DNA from: Caprella mutica
Taxonomy: Eukaryota; Arthropoda; Malacostraca; Amphipoda; Caprellidae
DNA: 64,000 nt
Assembly: GCA_947561585.1 (NCBI GenBank)
Contig: CANNZV010000516.1
Location: 62,001-126,000, forward strand
Direction of reading: 5' to 3'
A program made the position numbers and the translations under genes. Under the pieces are notes generated by a model, which was not told the DNA's origin, did no database searches, and saw only the letters and a program-made list of their open reading frames with translations. This document shows, piece by piece, positions 1-10,923 of this stretch (positions are counted from its first letter, which is position 1; the number at the start of each line of letters is the position of its first letter).

Positions 1-300
1 GTTCAAAGAGTTGATTGTATTAATTGGCAACCGACACATCGCATTAATTAATGTTTGCAGACTGTATACATTGTAAGTAACCACAAATTATGAAATAATG
101 AAACAATTAATTCAGAAACACAATGAAATAAATAAATTGAAGTATATCAATCACATATCATTCACGTATTTGAGAAGTCATATTAAGGCTCTTAGGATAT
201 CCTATTTAACCTGTCATATCCTACTTTTAATTAACCCTTTGAAAAGGTAAATGAGGTATTTGTTAGGGCAAAGGAATTCCTCACTCAACTCTTTTGTAAA
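1..300. other. AT-rich sequence, nothing recognised
   Basis: This stretch has no open frame of note, no tandem repeat and no inverted repeat that I can see. It ends at the left arm of the inverted-repeat element that follows. Confidence 0.5.
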
Positions 301-512
301 GGGCCGTACACACGTAAGTTTTTTTAAGTCTTTCCACCAGACTTTTTGCTAAGCTCCTCCTAGTTTTTCTACGAGAATATAAGAAAACGATAAAATTATT
401 ATTTATTTTATTGTTTTTTCTTATATGATTCAAAAGTCACGTGGGAAAAGTAGGAGGAGCTTAGCAAAAAGACTGGTGGAAAGACTTAAAATACCCTACG
501 TGTGTACGGCCC
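301..512. mobile_element. Inverted-repeat transposon, family B, full copy
   Basis: The element begins GGGCCGTACACACGTA and ends with the exact complement. The arms stay complementary for about 70 bp (CTTTCCACCAGACTTTTTGC on the left, its complement on the right) around an AT-rich centre. There is no coding capacity, so this is a MITE-type non-autonomous DNA transposon. A truncated relative lies near 46.57 kb. The flanks (GTAAA before, TTAAG after) do not define a clear target duplication. Confidence 0.75.
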
Positions 513-621
513 TTAAGAATCTCCTCTAAAGAAAATTAAGTTTGCTAAACACAATTTCATTTTTTATAACCAGGATGATTGCTATAAAATTTCAAATTTC
601 ATGAATTTGCTTCATTTGGGA
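513..621. other. AT-rich spacer
   Basis: Short AT-rich linker between two transposon remnants; nothing recognised. Confidence 0.4.
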
Positions 622-680
622 GGGTAATTTTCGATTTATCGAACAGTTCCGCAATTTAGATCATATAAGAAAGAAAAAAG
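622..680 (+). mobile_element. Family A MITE, left-arm remnant
   Basis: Matches the family A left arm (GGGTAATTTTCGATTTATCG, then CAGTTCC and CATATAAGAAA). No matching right arm follows, so the copy is truncated or decayed. Confidence 0.5.
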
Positions 681-739
681 TAATAATTTAGATTAATTCA
701 TAACATTAACCTTTGAAAATATAAAAATACCTGAATTTA

Positions 740-869
740 GGGTAATTTTGACGACATTGGAGTATGGTTTCTTTGTCTTAGGGTAACTTTGAAGACATTG
801 GAGTGCGGTGTCCTTGTTTTAGGGTAACTTTGAAGACATTGGAGTGCGGTTTCTTTGTCTTAGGGTAAC
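740..869. repeat. 41-bp tandem repeat, 3.2 copies
   Basis: Units start at 740, 781 and 822 with GGGTAA(T/C)TTTGA and contain GACATTGGAGT. Copies differ at a few bases. The unit starts with the same GGGTAA as the family A arm 120 bp upstream, which may be coincidence. Confidence 0.85.
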
Positions 870-1743
870 TCCTAGGGAGAAAAGTTCTGAATTATTTGGA
901 GGTATTAAAAGGAATGTTCGCTTCCTGTCTATGAACTTTAATTAAGATTTTGCATTAATTAATCACGAGGCTCGGGAAAATTGAACGGAACTTCTGTAGA
1001 AAAAATTCTGATAGAAAGAATATGATTGGCAAATTCTTCATACATTGACTTTTTAAATTGAAAACGTAATTTTCAATTGGACTTTTAAAGTATAAAAAGA
1101 GATCCCTTGTTTTAGTTGCCAGTGGTTGATTTATACCACCTATGTTGTTTTAAGATGATTTTAGTTGCACAAGAAAGAATACAGAAATGGATTTTATAGG
1201 CGATTCTTACTGCTTGAATTATTTCGAATATTATTCTACTTTTATAATCAGAATTGAATGAAGGAACGTACAAACGATAATGTTACATAATTTATTTCCT
1301 AATTTATATCTTAGTGTGGGATATCAAATTATATTCGGGAGATTCAAATCGATTTTGAAGTCATCATTTGCTTATAATTTATGATGTATATCAAATTTAA
1401 TTCACAAAAATTTGAATTTCTTACAGATTTGTTAGTTGATCCTTAAAAATACTGAGCAATAGGAGCATAAAATACTATAATTTTTGCAGAATCATTTCTC
1501 CCAACATATCGAATATGTAACAAGGTGTGGGATAAAAAACTGAAAATATCATTTATTAAGGAAATATAACAGTGACCCGTCATCAGGTCATGACCTGACA
1601 TTTTGTGAAGGTCAGAATCAGGTCATTTTGCCCTGTTCTTTTTCTTTTTGTATTCACGTGCATTTGAAAATAATATTTATGACTTATACATGCAACTTTT
1701 TGCCATGGTTTCTAATGATAGAAAAGTATGATTTATTATATGA
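870..1743. other. AT-rich sequence without recognisable genes
   Basis: No splice-bounded open frame or repeat was found. The paired AGGTCATGACCTGA near 1,585 is a short palindrome resembling a nuclear-receptor half-site pair, but a single occurrence is weak evidence. Confidence 0.4.
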
Positions 1744-1797
1744 TTATCCACAAATACGATGAGAGTAGCTTTTCTGCATTCATGATCTTGGGAAAGA
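1744..1797 (-). pseudogene. Fragment of dispersed unknown coding family
   Basis: On the minus strand this short piece reads KIMNAEKLLSSY, which lines up with LMDAxKLLHECD in the better copy at 58.0-58.2 kb and with MLMDKEKLLREY near 20.0 kb. Only about 18 codons match. No function is inferred. The 70-bp satellite begins about 20 bp downstream. Confidence 0.35.
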
Positions 1798-1815
1798 ATT
1801 CGTATTAATTCTAAA

Positions 1816-3418
1816 GGTGATACAGTGTCCATACCTACTTCTACTAGCGACTCTGACGTTAAAATGACACCAATTGTACACAGAAGGTGAAACAGTGTCC
1901 ATACCTACTTCTACTAGTGACTGTGACGTCAAAATGACACCAATTGTACACAGAAGGTGAAACAGTGTCCATACCTACTTCTACTAGTGACTGTGACGTC
2001 AAAATGACACCAATTGTACACAGAAGGTGATACAGTGTCCATACCTACTTCTACTAGTGACTCTGACGTCAAAATGACACCAATTGTACACAGAAGGTGA
2101 TACAGTGTCCATACCTACTTCTACTAGTGACTGTGACGTCAAAATGACACCAATTGTACACAGAAGGTGATACAGTGTCCATACCTACTTCTACTAGCGA
2201 CTCTGACGTCAAAAGGACACCAATGGTACACAGAAGGAGATACAGTGTTCATACCTACTTCTACTAGTGACTTTGACGTCAAAATGACACCAATGGTACA
2301 CAGAAGGTGATACAGTGTTCATACCTACTTCTACTAGTGACTGTGACGTCAAAATGACACCAATTGTACACAGAAGGTGATACAGTGTCCATACCTACTT
2401 CTACTAGCGACTCTGACGTCAAAAGGACACCAATGGTACACAGAAGGTGATACAGTGTCCATACCTACTTCTACTAGCGACTCTGACGTCAAAAGGACAC
2501 CAATGGTACACAGAAGGTGATACAGTGTCCATACCTACTTCTACTAGCGACTCTGACGTCAAAAGGACACCAATGGTACACAGAAGGTGATACAGTGTCC
2601 ATACCTACTTCTACTAGCGACTCTGACGTCAAAAGGACACCAATGGTACACAGAAGGTGATACAGTGTCCATACCTACTTCTACTAGCGACTCTGACGTC
2701 AAAAGGACACCAATGGTACACAGAAGGAGATACAGTGTCCATACCTACTTCTACTAGCGACTCTGACGTCAAAAGGACACCAATGGTACACAGAAGGTGA
2801 TACAGTGTCCATACCTACTTCTACTAGCGACTCTGACGTCAAAAGGACACCAATGGTACACAGAAGGTGATACAGTGTCCATACCTACTTCTACTAGCGA
2901 CTCTGACGTCAAAAGGACACCAATGGTACACAGAAGGTGATACAGTGTCCATACCTACTTCTACTAGCGACTCTGACGTCAAAAGGACACCAATGGTACA
3001 CAGAAGGTGATACAGTGTCCATACCTACTTCTACTAGCGACTCTGACGTCAAAAGGACACCAATGGTACACAGAAGGTGATACAGTGTCCATACCTACTT
3101 CTACTAGCGACTCTGACGTCAAAAGGACACCAATGGTACACAGAAGGAGATACAGTGTTCATACCTACTTCTACTAGTGACTTTGACGTCAAAATGACAC
3201 CAATGGTACACAGAAGGAGATACAGTGTTCATACCTACTTCTACTAGTGACTTTGACGTCAAAATGACACCAATGGTACACAGAAAGTGATACAGTGTCC
3301 ATACCTACTTCTACTAGCGACTCTGACGTCAAAATGACACTAATGGTATACCGAATGTGATACAATGGTCATACCTACTTCTACTAGTGACCTTGACGTC
3401 AAAATGACACAAATGGCA
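1816..3418. repeat. 70-bp satellite, 23 copies, each with a CRE-type core
   Basis: The landmark ATACCTACTT recurs exactly every 70 bp from 1,831 to 3,371. Each unit contains TGACGTCA except the first, which has TGACGTTA. Two main variants alternate: AGTGACTGTGACGTC with AAAATGACAC, and AGCGACTCTGACGTC with AAAAGGACAC. Units from about 2,400 to 3,140 are almost identical and the edges are more divergent, as expected from unequal exchange homogenising the centre. No unit-length open frame persists. Confidence 0.97.
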
Positions 3419-4042
3419 CCCTTATACAATTAAAGGTTTTTCATTTACATTATAGAATATGTCACATAACTTTTTACAGTAAGGCGTGTTCTGTATGGTA
3501 TATATTTTTACCACAGAGTGACGGAGGTGTTAAAGATGCTGTGATGTTCAAATAAAGAGATCCTTAGTGTTCCGCTTTACATTGGATTAAAGCCGCAAAT
3601 GCATCTTCTAAATATTATGATCTGCAGAGACCATTAGGAACAGTGAGTGCAAAGCTTCGGGCTGTTAGGATTGTGCGTACTATCACAAGACAGCATTTAA
3701 CCTTTTTTGCCATATGGTGAAATATATATTTTTAACCTTTTTTTCCATGAGGTGACCTGTATGTCCCCTTTCAAGTGATCTATTTTGCGTATTTTGTGTA
3801 TGATATTTTCCTAAAAAAATTGGATAAACACTTGCGTGTATTAGAACACATTTGTACGTTTACATTAATTGAAGTACAATTTTGTTTTCGTAAAAAATAT
3901 ATAAATAGTTTTTTTTTTATATATAACATCAATGAAGATTCTCTTTTTTACATGCTCAGGATAATTCCGCGCATAAATGTTTATGATAATTTATGGGGAA
4001 AAACTTAGGTTTGTCTATTTGTAATTTTAAAAATAGTATCAA
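3419..4042. other. AT-rich sequence; short chance open frame
   Basis: A 77-codon frame at 3,775-4,008 is rich in F, Y, I and K, as random AT-rich DNA would be, and has no recognised domain. I do not call a gene. Confidence 0.5.
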
Positions 4043-4392
4043 GAACACTCATGAACTATCAGGAAAACTCATGAACTATCAGAAAAATTCATGTACTATC
4101 AGGAAAATTCATGAACCATCAGAAAAAATCATGAACTATCAGGAAAACTCATGTACTATCAGAAAAATTCATTCACTATCAAACTATCAGGAAAGTTCAT
4201 GTACTATCAGAAAAATTCATTCACTATCAAACTATCAGGAAAGTTCATGTACTATCAGAAAAATTCATTCACTATCAAACTATCAGGAAAGTTCATGTAC
4301 TATCAGAAAAATTGATTAACTTTCAGGAAAATTTATGAACCATTAGGAAAACTCCTGTACTATCAGGAAAATTCATGTACCTACTATCAGAA
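4043..4392. repeat. 20-bp minisatellite (catgaactatcagg type)
   Basis: The unit is about 20 bp, CTCATGAACTATCAGGAAAA, with alternating GG/GA forms. Part of the array (4,160-4,310) is organised as a larger unit that includes TTCATTCACTATCAAACTAT repeated three times. The 108-codon frame through it is a by-product of the repeat. Confidence 0.9.
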
Positions 4393-4563
4393 ATCTTTTA
4401 ACAAACCAGTTTACTATTCCCTACCAAATATTTTGATGCCTTTATTAATAGTAACTATTGCAAATTTCCTCCTGTATTTCATTTGCATTTGGTAATTAAT
4501 AGTAAACTTTATTTATTTTACCTCTCTTCCCCCTTTTAATTGTTTAATCACAGATGTGAGTAG
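4393..4563. other. AT-rich spacer
   Basis: Nothing recognised. Confidence 0.4.
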
Positions 4564-4712
4564 TTAAGGTGGACTTCTAATGCAGCAGCTGCAGCCGCGC
4601 GGCCAGAGCCGTACGGCTCTCATTTTAAGGTTGAATTCATATGCGGTGGCTGTAGAGGCAAGAACCGCGCGGCTCCAGCCGCTTTAGTCACTGCATTGGA
4701 AGTCCACCTTAA
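4564..4712. mobile_element. 149-bp GC-rich MITE flanked by TTAA
   Basis: The element starts TTAAGGTGGACTTCTAATGC and ends in the near-exact complement (TGCATTGGAAGTCCACCTTAA). TTAA lies at both ends, as in piggyBac-type insertion. The interior is GC-rich and palindromic (CCGCGCGG occurs in both arms), in sharp contrast to the AT-rich surroundings. It has no coding capacity. Confidence 0.75.
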
Positions 4713-5380
4713 CTAGTAAGAAGCATGACAGTCTTCATAATTCGTTAGAGGGGATCTTCACGAGTACATTTCATGGAACTGTGTCATCTTTGGAGCTTTT
4801 GCTGGTATAGAATGAACAGTTATGAAGACAGTGAGCCAAGAGAGTCTCGAACCTGCACCCAACTGATTATAGAAACAATATCTGCAAATTGTGCTTTTCT
4901 GAAATGTTGTAAGTCAATTTTAAATAATAATATTAAATATTTTGAGTAGCAATATTAAATGTTATAAAAATGAAATTGTTATTTTAATTTATCTTCATTT
5001 CATAACTTGTATTTACAAAAAATTAAGTTATATATCAGTAAATCTGTTAACTATTAATAATTGAACATCATTATTTGATGAAGAAATTAATTAAACTTTA
5101 CACTTATCGAAGTGTTATGAATTATATATAAAAAAATATAGATTGCTTACTCAATTACTTAATTTGATAAGATTGTTTCACTTCCATTCAGGAAGACAAT
5201 TTTCAAGATGGCTACTTTAATTAGATTTCCTAACTCTCTACTTCAACTCAAAAACAAACCATAATTGCATCTCACTCTCTTTGATAAGAGAAATTCAGAG
5301 AAGAAAACAGTCTAATGTCCTCCACTGAACACTAAAAAATATCCTCAAACTATGTCCCTCAATCCATTGTTTAAATACTC
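4713..5380. other. AT-rich sequence
   Basis: A string resembling the B box of a tRNA-type promoter (GGTTCGAGACT, minus strand, near 4,850) occurs without an A box or cloverleaf. Nothing else was recognised. Confidence 0.4.
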
Positions 5381-5389
5381 CAGTGGTTG

Positions 5390-5480
5390 TTGTGATGACG
5401 TGACAAAATGGCTCGCTGTGATTGGTTCGTAAAGCTGTGACGTCATTATATCGCAAAGATAGAGCTCACTGATTGGTGTG
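5390..5480. promoter_or_regulatory. Possible CRE/CCAAT promoter-like cluster
   Basis: Within 90 bp there are TGACGTGA (5,396-5,403), ATTGG (5,421-5,425), TGACGTCA (5,438-5,445) and ATTGG (5,472-5,476). CRE and inverted CCAAT boxes often lie together in animal promoters. There is no obvious start exon next to it, so the role is an inference. Confidence 0.3.
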
Positions 5481-5930
5481 TGCCTTATTAATATACATTC
5501 ATACTATCTCAATAAAGTATATATTCACATTCTCTGTTCATATCCAATACTAAAAGTAATATATACATAGTTATCATATTGCTGCTATAATACTATAAAC
5601 TAAAATATTGTAAATATACTTGGTGTCACTGTTAGAATAATGCCTATAGAATAATGTGATTAAAGTTATATATTAAATCTATCTATTTTGGAGTATATTT
5701 TATTTTTTAATGAAAAGACACTTTTTAATAAAAATGAAATTATTTTTGATCAATATAGGAATTAAATTCAATGTTGATAAAGAAGACAAAATATAAAAAT
5801 AAATTTCATATAAAGAGGCTGAATTCATTAATATGACTCATATTAAAGTATTTTTTATTATATATAATGAAAGATATTTACCTCATCAAAACATTTGCCA
5901 CAAATTATACTAAATATTTCTAAAGTGATG
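5481..5930. other. AT-rich sequence
   Basis: No coding or repeat signal was recognised. Confidence 0.4.
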
Positions 5931-5960
5931 TAAGCCAATGGTTCGTGATGACGTAAGTCT
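5931..5960. promoter_or_regulatory. CCAAT and CRE-like pair upstream of an open frame
   Basis: CCAAT (5,935-5,939) and TGACGTAA (5,949-5,956) lie 15-40 bp before an ATG at 5,975 that opens a 359-codon frame made largely of repeats. This is suggestive only. Confidence 0.2.
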
Positions 5961-6018
5961 GCTTTCACTTTTAAATGGCTGGGTTTTATCTAGCGAAAAA
6001 CGAATTGTTCCTTTCAGT

Positions 6019-6022
<4 letters not shown>

Positions 6023-6053
<31 letters not shown>
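6023..6053. repeat. (AG)n microsatellite
   Basis: About 15 uninterrupted AG dinucleotides. Confidence 0.95.
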
Positions 6054-6056
<3 letters not shown>

Positions 6057-6161
6057 GTAATGAAGAGTTGGAAAATATTCCCAGAAAAACAAAGGTGACC
6101 ATCAAAATGGAGTCTGCGAATAGAAGCAAAAAATACACTTCAATGCTGAACCAAAGAAAAA

Positions 6162-6504
6162 CTATCTATGCTACCAATTGGCTATCTATGCTACCAATTG
6201 GCTATCTATGCTACCAAACTATCTATGTTACAAAACTATCTATGCTACCAATTGGCTATCTATGCTACCAATTGGCTATCTATGCTACCAAACTATCTAT
6301 GTTACAAAACTATCTATGCTACCAATTGGCTATCTATGCTACCAAACTATCTATGTTACAAAACTATCTATGCTACCAATTGGCTATCTATGCTACCAAA
6401 CTATCTATGTTACAAAACTATCTATGCTACCAATTGGCTATCTATGCTACCAAACTATCTATGTTACAAAACTATCTATGCTACCAATTGGCTATCTATG
6501 CTAC
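6162..6504. repeat. 54-bp higher-order repeat of CTATCTATGCTACCAA
   Basis: Basic units of 17-20 bp (CTATCTATGCTACCAATTGG, CTATCTATGCTACCAAA, CTATCTATGTTACAAAA) are joined into a 54-bp unit repeated about six times. The period is divisible by three, so all three forward frames stay open. Confidence 0.92.
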
Positions 6505-7035
6505 CAATTTATTGAATATGAGTGCTACCAATTTATTGAATACCAGTGCTACCAATTTATTGAATATCAGTGCTACCAATTTATTGAATATCGGTGCTAC
6601 CAATTTATTGAATATCAGTGCTACCAATTTATTGAATATCATTGCTACCAATTTATTGAATATATGTGCTACCAATTTATTGAATATCGGTGCTACCAAT
6701 TTATTGAATACCAGTGCTACCAATTTATTGAATATCAGTGCTACCAATTTATTGAATACCAGTGCTACCAATTTATTGAATATCAGTGCTACCAATTTAT
6801 TGAATATTAGTGCTACCAATTTATTGAATATCAGTGCTACCAATTTATTGAATATCAGTGCTACCAATTTATTGAATATCAGTGCTACCAATTTATTGAA
6901 TATCAGTGCTACCAATTTATTGAATATCCGTTCTACCAATTTATTGAATATCAGTGCTACCAATTTATTGAATATCAGTGCTACCAATTTATTGAATATC
7001 AGTGCTACCAATTTATTGAATATTTATGCAACAAA
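6505..7035. repeat. 24-bp minisatellite, about 22 copies
   Basis: The unit is TTTATTGAATATCAGTGC plus TACCAA. It shares CTACCAATT with the preceding 54-bp array and probably arose from its edge. The 24-bp period keeps frames open on both strands (an NLLNISAT peptide forward, VALIFNKL reverse). Confidence 0.95.
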
Positions 7036-7317
7036 TTGGAAGTCACAGTTGTAGAAAATTTAGGCCATTTAGAACAGTTAATGCCACAGTTAAGGTGATC
7101 TTTTGGTCGTTTTGGACATTTGCCTTGCATAGATCAGTGCAGTGTGCCCAATAAGGTATATTTCTTCCGTCTAAAATTTAAAAAATATAGTAAACCGACT
7201 ATAAGGTTTTTTAGATTCTGTCTCTACCTCATACGTTTCTATCGATAATGTGTTCCAGGAATATATGTTTTTACTGATATTGACTTTTACGTAAAGACTT
7301 CTCTGATTGGTTAGTAG
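7036..7317. other. Unique AT-rich sequence
   Basis: Nothing recognised. Confidence 0.4.
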
Positions 7318-7375
7318 GGAGGAGAAGGCGGAGCTCTAAAGCGTTATAGTTCCGCCTCTGTTGGCTCCTCCTCCT
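7318..7375. repeat. Short GC-richer inverted repeat
   Basis: GGGAGGAG and GGCGGA on the left pair with TCCGCC and CTCCTCC on the right around AGCTCTAAAGCG. This could be a small MITE remnant or a hairpin. The flank has ATTGG. Confidence 0.4.
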
Positions 7376-7865
7376 TGTATATACATATAGTTTTAGGTGA
7401 ATTAAATTATTTTTCAAATTATAAAAACTTTGAGACCCTCAAAATAGATGGCTGTAATGTAGTTTGTTGTATCCGCTTGTTTGTTGTACTGCACACTTCA
7501 GGGGGGTTGGTCCCCGATACTCTTATTGGTCAACCTCCGTAGCCAATCAGCAAGCTAGTAACCTTAGCACCAATATCCCTAAAAACATATCCGCAAGGAA
7601 CAAATTGAATGTTTAACCAATATTTAATGTCTAATCTTAGAGGTGCCATCCAACATGTAGATTTAGGCAGTTTAAGACAGTTTTTGTTTTTTCGAATTAG
7701 ATAATAGGCAGTTTCAGGCAGATCTTTGCAATTTCAAGTAAATTCAGACAGTTTAAGATAGATTTTTGTTATTTTCAAGCATATTTTGACTGTTTAAGAA
7801 AGATTTAGTCAGTTTAGATTAGATTGGTGAAATATCAGTACGAATATTGTAGTGTAAAAATATTC
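7376..7865. other. Unique sequence with CCAAT boxes and cagttt-rich stretch
   Basis: TTATTGG and GCCAATCA lie close together near 7,525-7,550. From 7,660 the sequence drifts into degenerate GGCAGTTTNAG repeats, an old form of the 10-bp array that follows. Confidence 0.35.
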
Positions 7866-7935
7866 ATGCAAATTAAGGCAAATCAAGGCAAATCAAGGCA
7901 GATTAAGGCAAATCAAGGCAGATTAAGGCAGCTCA
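7866..7935. repeat. 10-bp minisatellite AATCAAGGCA
   Basis: Six to seven copies of AATCAAGGCA/GATTAAGGCA. Confidence 0.85.
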
Positions 7936-9238
7936 TCGAAGTGAGAACCAATTATAACTTTTGGCTGAAATTCTGTCCCTGTGAGTATTGGTACCAAACT
8001 GACCGACTGGCAAATTAATTAACTTATCGCTAATTACTTTGGTTAACATTAATATCTACCAAGAACTATTTAGTTTGAAGAAATTACAAATTCGATACAC
8101 TACTGGAGGAGGAGGATAAAAATAAAGATTGTGAAACCGTATATGGTTTCCTAATGATGCGGTTACAAAACAATTCGAATCGGAAAATTGTTTAGAAAGA
8201 GGTATGCCATTCTTGTTGAATTAAATACTTATATTAAAAATATTTCACTGTCACTCATAAGTTTCAGTTATTATTTAATTTGCCAATTTGAGATATTTAA
8301 AAAAATATTAAATTTCTTTCTAAAGTAGAAAACCGAAACTCGTTCATGTTTCGACTTCATTCAGAGATTCATGTAACTGTTGGCCGAAAGCCAATGTGTC
8401 AGGAGTTAACCTATGAATGTCTGTAAGAAAAGCCAAGATATGCAAAATCTAGTAAATGCTTTCTTTTGGATATTGCTTCTTGGATAATAACAAGAACAGA
8501 TGGAAAGAATGGCTTACAGTTAGAGTTATTGTTCTTGCGCAGATATGTAGATTTTTTCTCATTTAGCTGAGTGTACATTTTACCAACATTGCAAAGAATT
8601 TATTTCACTAATGTTTTAAGTTTGAGAGTATGATACCTAGTTTACTTTTAGTACTATTGTCTTTCTTGGAATGTGAATTTTAGACCTGCTACCTTACTAC
8701 TCTTGATTTCGAAGTTCTTAAGTTATGTTCCTAAATGTTAGAAGCTTTCTACAATAAAATCCTGAGAGCTATATTTTAGTTCTACTCTTCATTAGGTTCG
8801 GGGGAAGTTTTCCTTATCGGGTTCCTTTCTGTCCAATCTCTGATGTTCCAGATTAGTTTTTACTTTTATTGTCAGGAAGATAGAGTCATGATTCGCGGAA
8901 ATATCACAGAAATCGGATGAAATATGTATCCTGACGCTGTAAAGATGGTAGTGCGACTTTAGGCCTACCATTTGTCAGCCTACAAGAAACCCTCTTGTGT
9001 AAATCATTCAACTCCAACCTTTCAGTTTACCAGCACGGTGCAAAAAGCCTTTCCTTGTGACCAAATTAAAAGCCTCGTGAATATTTAAGGGAGAGTCTCA
9101 GTTTCAGACGATTAGGGGTGGCTGAAATCCCGTCAATCAAAAAAGCGCTAATGACGTTCACATGAGACAAATATACCACGGTGCGCTATTGCTAATGATG
9201 CGCAAAATACCAACACGAATTAAATTGGTTATTGCGCT
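7936..9238. other. Unique sequence of more even composition, no gene recognised
   Basis: From about 8,380 to 9,230 the sequence is less AT-rich than its surroundings and free of repeats. It could hold untranslated exons or conserved non-coding DNA, but I see no open frame with good splice sites. Confidence 0.35.
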
Positions 9239-9575
9239 ACAGTTACTGGATGTAACTCTTCGGTATTAGTACAGTTACAGGCTATAACTGCTCGGTATTG
9301 GTACAGTTACTGGTCTTAACTTGTCTGTATTGGTACAGTTACTGGCTATAACTGCTCGGTATTGGTAAGTTACTGGCCTTAACTTGTCTGTATTGGTACA
9401 GTTACTGGCTATAACTGCTCGGTATTGGTACAGTTACTGGCTGTAACAGCTCTGTAATGGTACAGTTACTGGCTGTAACTGCTCGGTATTGGTACAGTTA
9501 CTGGCCTTAACTTGTCTGTATTGGTACAGTTACTGGCTATAACTGCTCGGTATTGGTACAGTTACTCCTTTAACT
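9239..9575. repeat. 32-bp minisatellite, about 10 copies
   Basis: The unit is GTATTGGTACAGTTACTGGC then TATAACTGCTCG. Two forms (TATAACTGCTCG and CTTAACTTGTCT) tend to alternate, so a 64-bp unit is forming. Confidence 0.92.
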
Positions 9576-10060
9576 GCTAATTGTTGCTGTATCTAACTGC
9601 CTTGGTTTGTAACTACTCTGTTTATATTGTTTAGTGCATTGAAGCTATATATTGAACCAATTCAAATGTCGATACAATTTTGAAAACTGGTATATGAATT
9701 TATGAATGAATAATTGAACTTTCCTGAGATGAATTAATTGGAAAATGATGAAATTAAATTTGAAATGTATTTCTATTTCAATGGCACTGTTATCAATTGA
9801 TGCATAATATTTTCTTCGGTGAAACTAACGCTCCTTTGTTACACGCTTATTCTTTGATGCCAACATATCTGCAATAACATTCAATCTATAATAGCTTCCA
9901 TTTCGCTCAAAAACTCAAACAATCTGCAGTTATCGAATTTCTTAGATCTATACGGCATGAATGAGTGGGTGTGAGAGACAGTACTCCCCTATTCATATAT
10001 CATTGAAGCTGTACATCATTTTTATGTGTTCATAGTGTCGCACTGAGCCTATGATCTTTA
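9576..10060. other. AT-rich sequence
   Basis: Nothing recognised. Confidence 0.4.
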
Positions 10061-10190
10061 GGGCTGTCACGCCATGCAACCAAGGGTCTCATTGATTTTT
10101 ATTGCCCTTCCAAAAAGTCCTGACTATTTCCGTGGATCCTTGCCGCTCCACTCGATCACCGCTATGCCTGTCTGCACGACTGATGTATGC
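10061..10190. other. Balanced-composition block, possible exon relic
   Basis: The composition is clearly less AT-rich here. On the minus strand a broken frame reads TGIAVIEWSGKDPRK, then a stop, then LFGRAIKINETLG. I do not recognise the protein and cannot place splice sites. Confidence 0.2.
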
Positions 10191-10449
10191 GACCAATGGA
10201 AGAGAACCAAATATGCGCTATTGGACCACGGGAAGAGAACCGTTGAACCAGAGGAAGAGAATCATTGTCCACAAAAGGAGAATCATTGTCCACAAAAGGA
10301 GAATCATTGGACCCGTGGAAGAGAATCATTGGAACAATGGAGTTAATCATTGGACCAATGGAAAGAACCACTGAACCAATAGAAGAGAATCATTTGAATA
10401 ATGAAAGAAAAAACATTGGTCCAGAGGAAACCAATGTGAATGATGAGAT
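10191..10449. repeat. Diverged minisatellite (gagaatcattg type)
   Basis: Imperfect repeats of AGAGAATCATTGGACC and GTCCACAAAAGGAGAATCAT, 15-22 bp long. They grade into the cleaner 22-bp array that follows, so this looks like its diverged edge. Confidence 0.75.
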
Positions 10450-10772
10450 GAACCATGGTAAAGGAACAGGAGAACCATGGTAAGGGAAGAAGAGAACCAT
10501 GGTAAAGGAAGAGGAGAACCATGGTAAAGGAAGAGGAGAACCATGGTAAAGGAAGAGGAGAACCATGGTAAAGGAAGAGGAGAACCATGGTAAAGGAAGA
10601 GGAGAACCATGGTAAAGGAAGAAGAGAACCATGGTAAAGGAAGAAGAGAACCATGGTAAAGGAAGAAGAGAACCATGGTAAAGGAAGAGGAGAACCATGG
10701 TAAAGGAAGAGGAGAACCATGGTAAAGGAAGAGGAGAACCATGGTAAAGGAAGAGGAGAACCATGGTAAAAG
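10450..10772. repeat. 22-bp purine-rich minisatellite, about 14 copies
   Basis: The unit is GAACCATGGTAAAGGAAGAG then GA. Because 22 is not a multiple of three, every unit shifts frame, yet no frame on the minus strand meets a stop. That explains the three overlapping leucine/proline-rich minus frames of 131-148 codons. Confidence 0.95.
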
Positions 10773-10923
10773 AAAAAGAAGAGAACCAAAGTGATATATG
10801 ATTTTTGCTACTATTCATCTTATAGAGAACGACCCTGAGGTCTATCTTTCTTATATCAAAATCCTCTCACCATCTCACTGAACGTAAGAATTCAATTGTA
10901 ACTTGATTTTACTTTTTCTGCAG
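10773..10923. other. Unique sequence ending in a splice-acceptor-like tract
   Basis: The last 20 bases are pyrimidine-rich and end TTTTTCTGCAG, a good acceptor for the exon candidate that follows. Confidence 0.3.

Noticed and set aside
1580..1612. AGGTCATGACCTGA as a nuclear-receptor element
   Set aside because: A single occurrence of a short palindrome in AT-rich DNA without supporting context.
3775..4008. 77-codon plus-strand frame
   Set aside because: Composition is that of random AT-rich DNA, with no motif or splice context.
4840..4870. tRNA or tRNA-derived SINE on the minus strand
   Set aside because: A B-box-like GGTTCGAGACT is present, but no A box at the right distance and no cloverleaf arms.
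10343..10818. Three overlapping minus-strand proline/leucine-rich frames
   Set aside because: A 22-bp unit without stops on the minus strand cycles through all frames, so the peptides are equivalent shadows.
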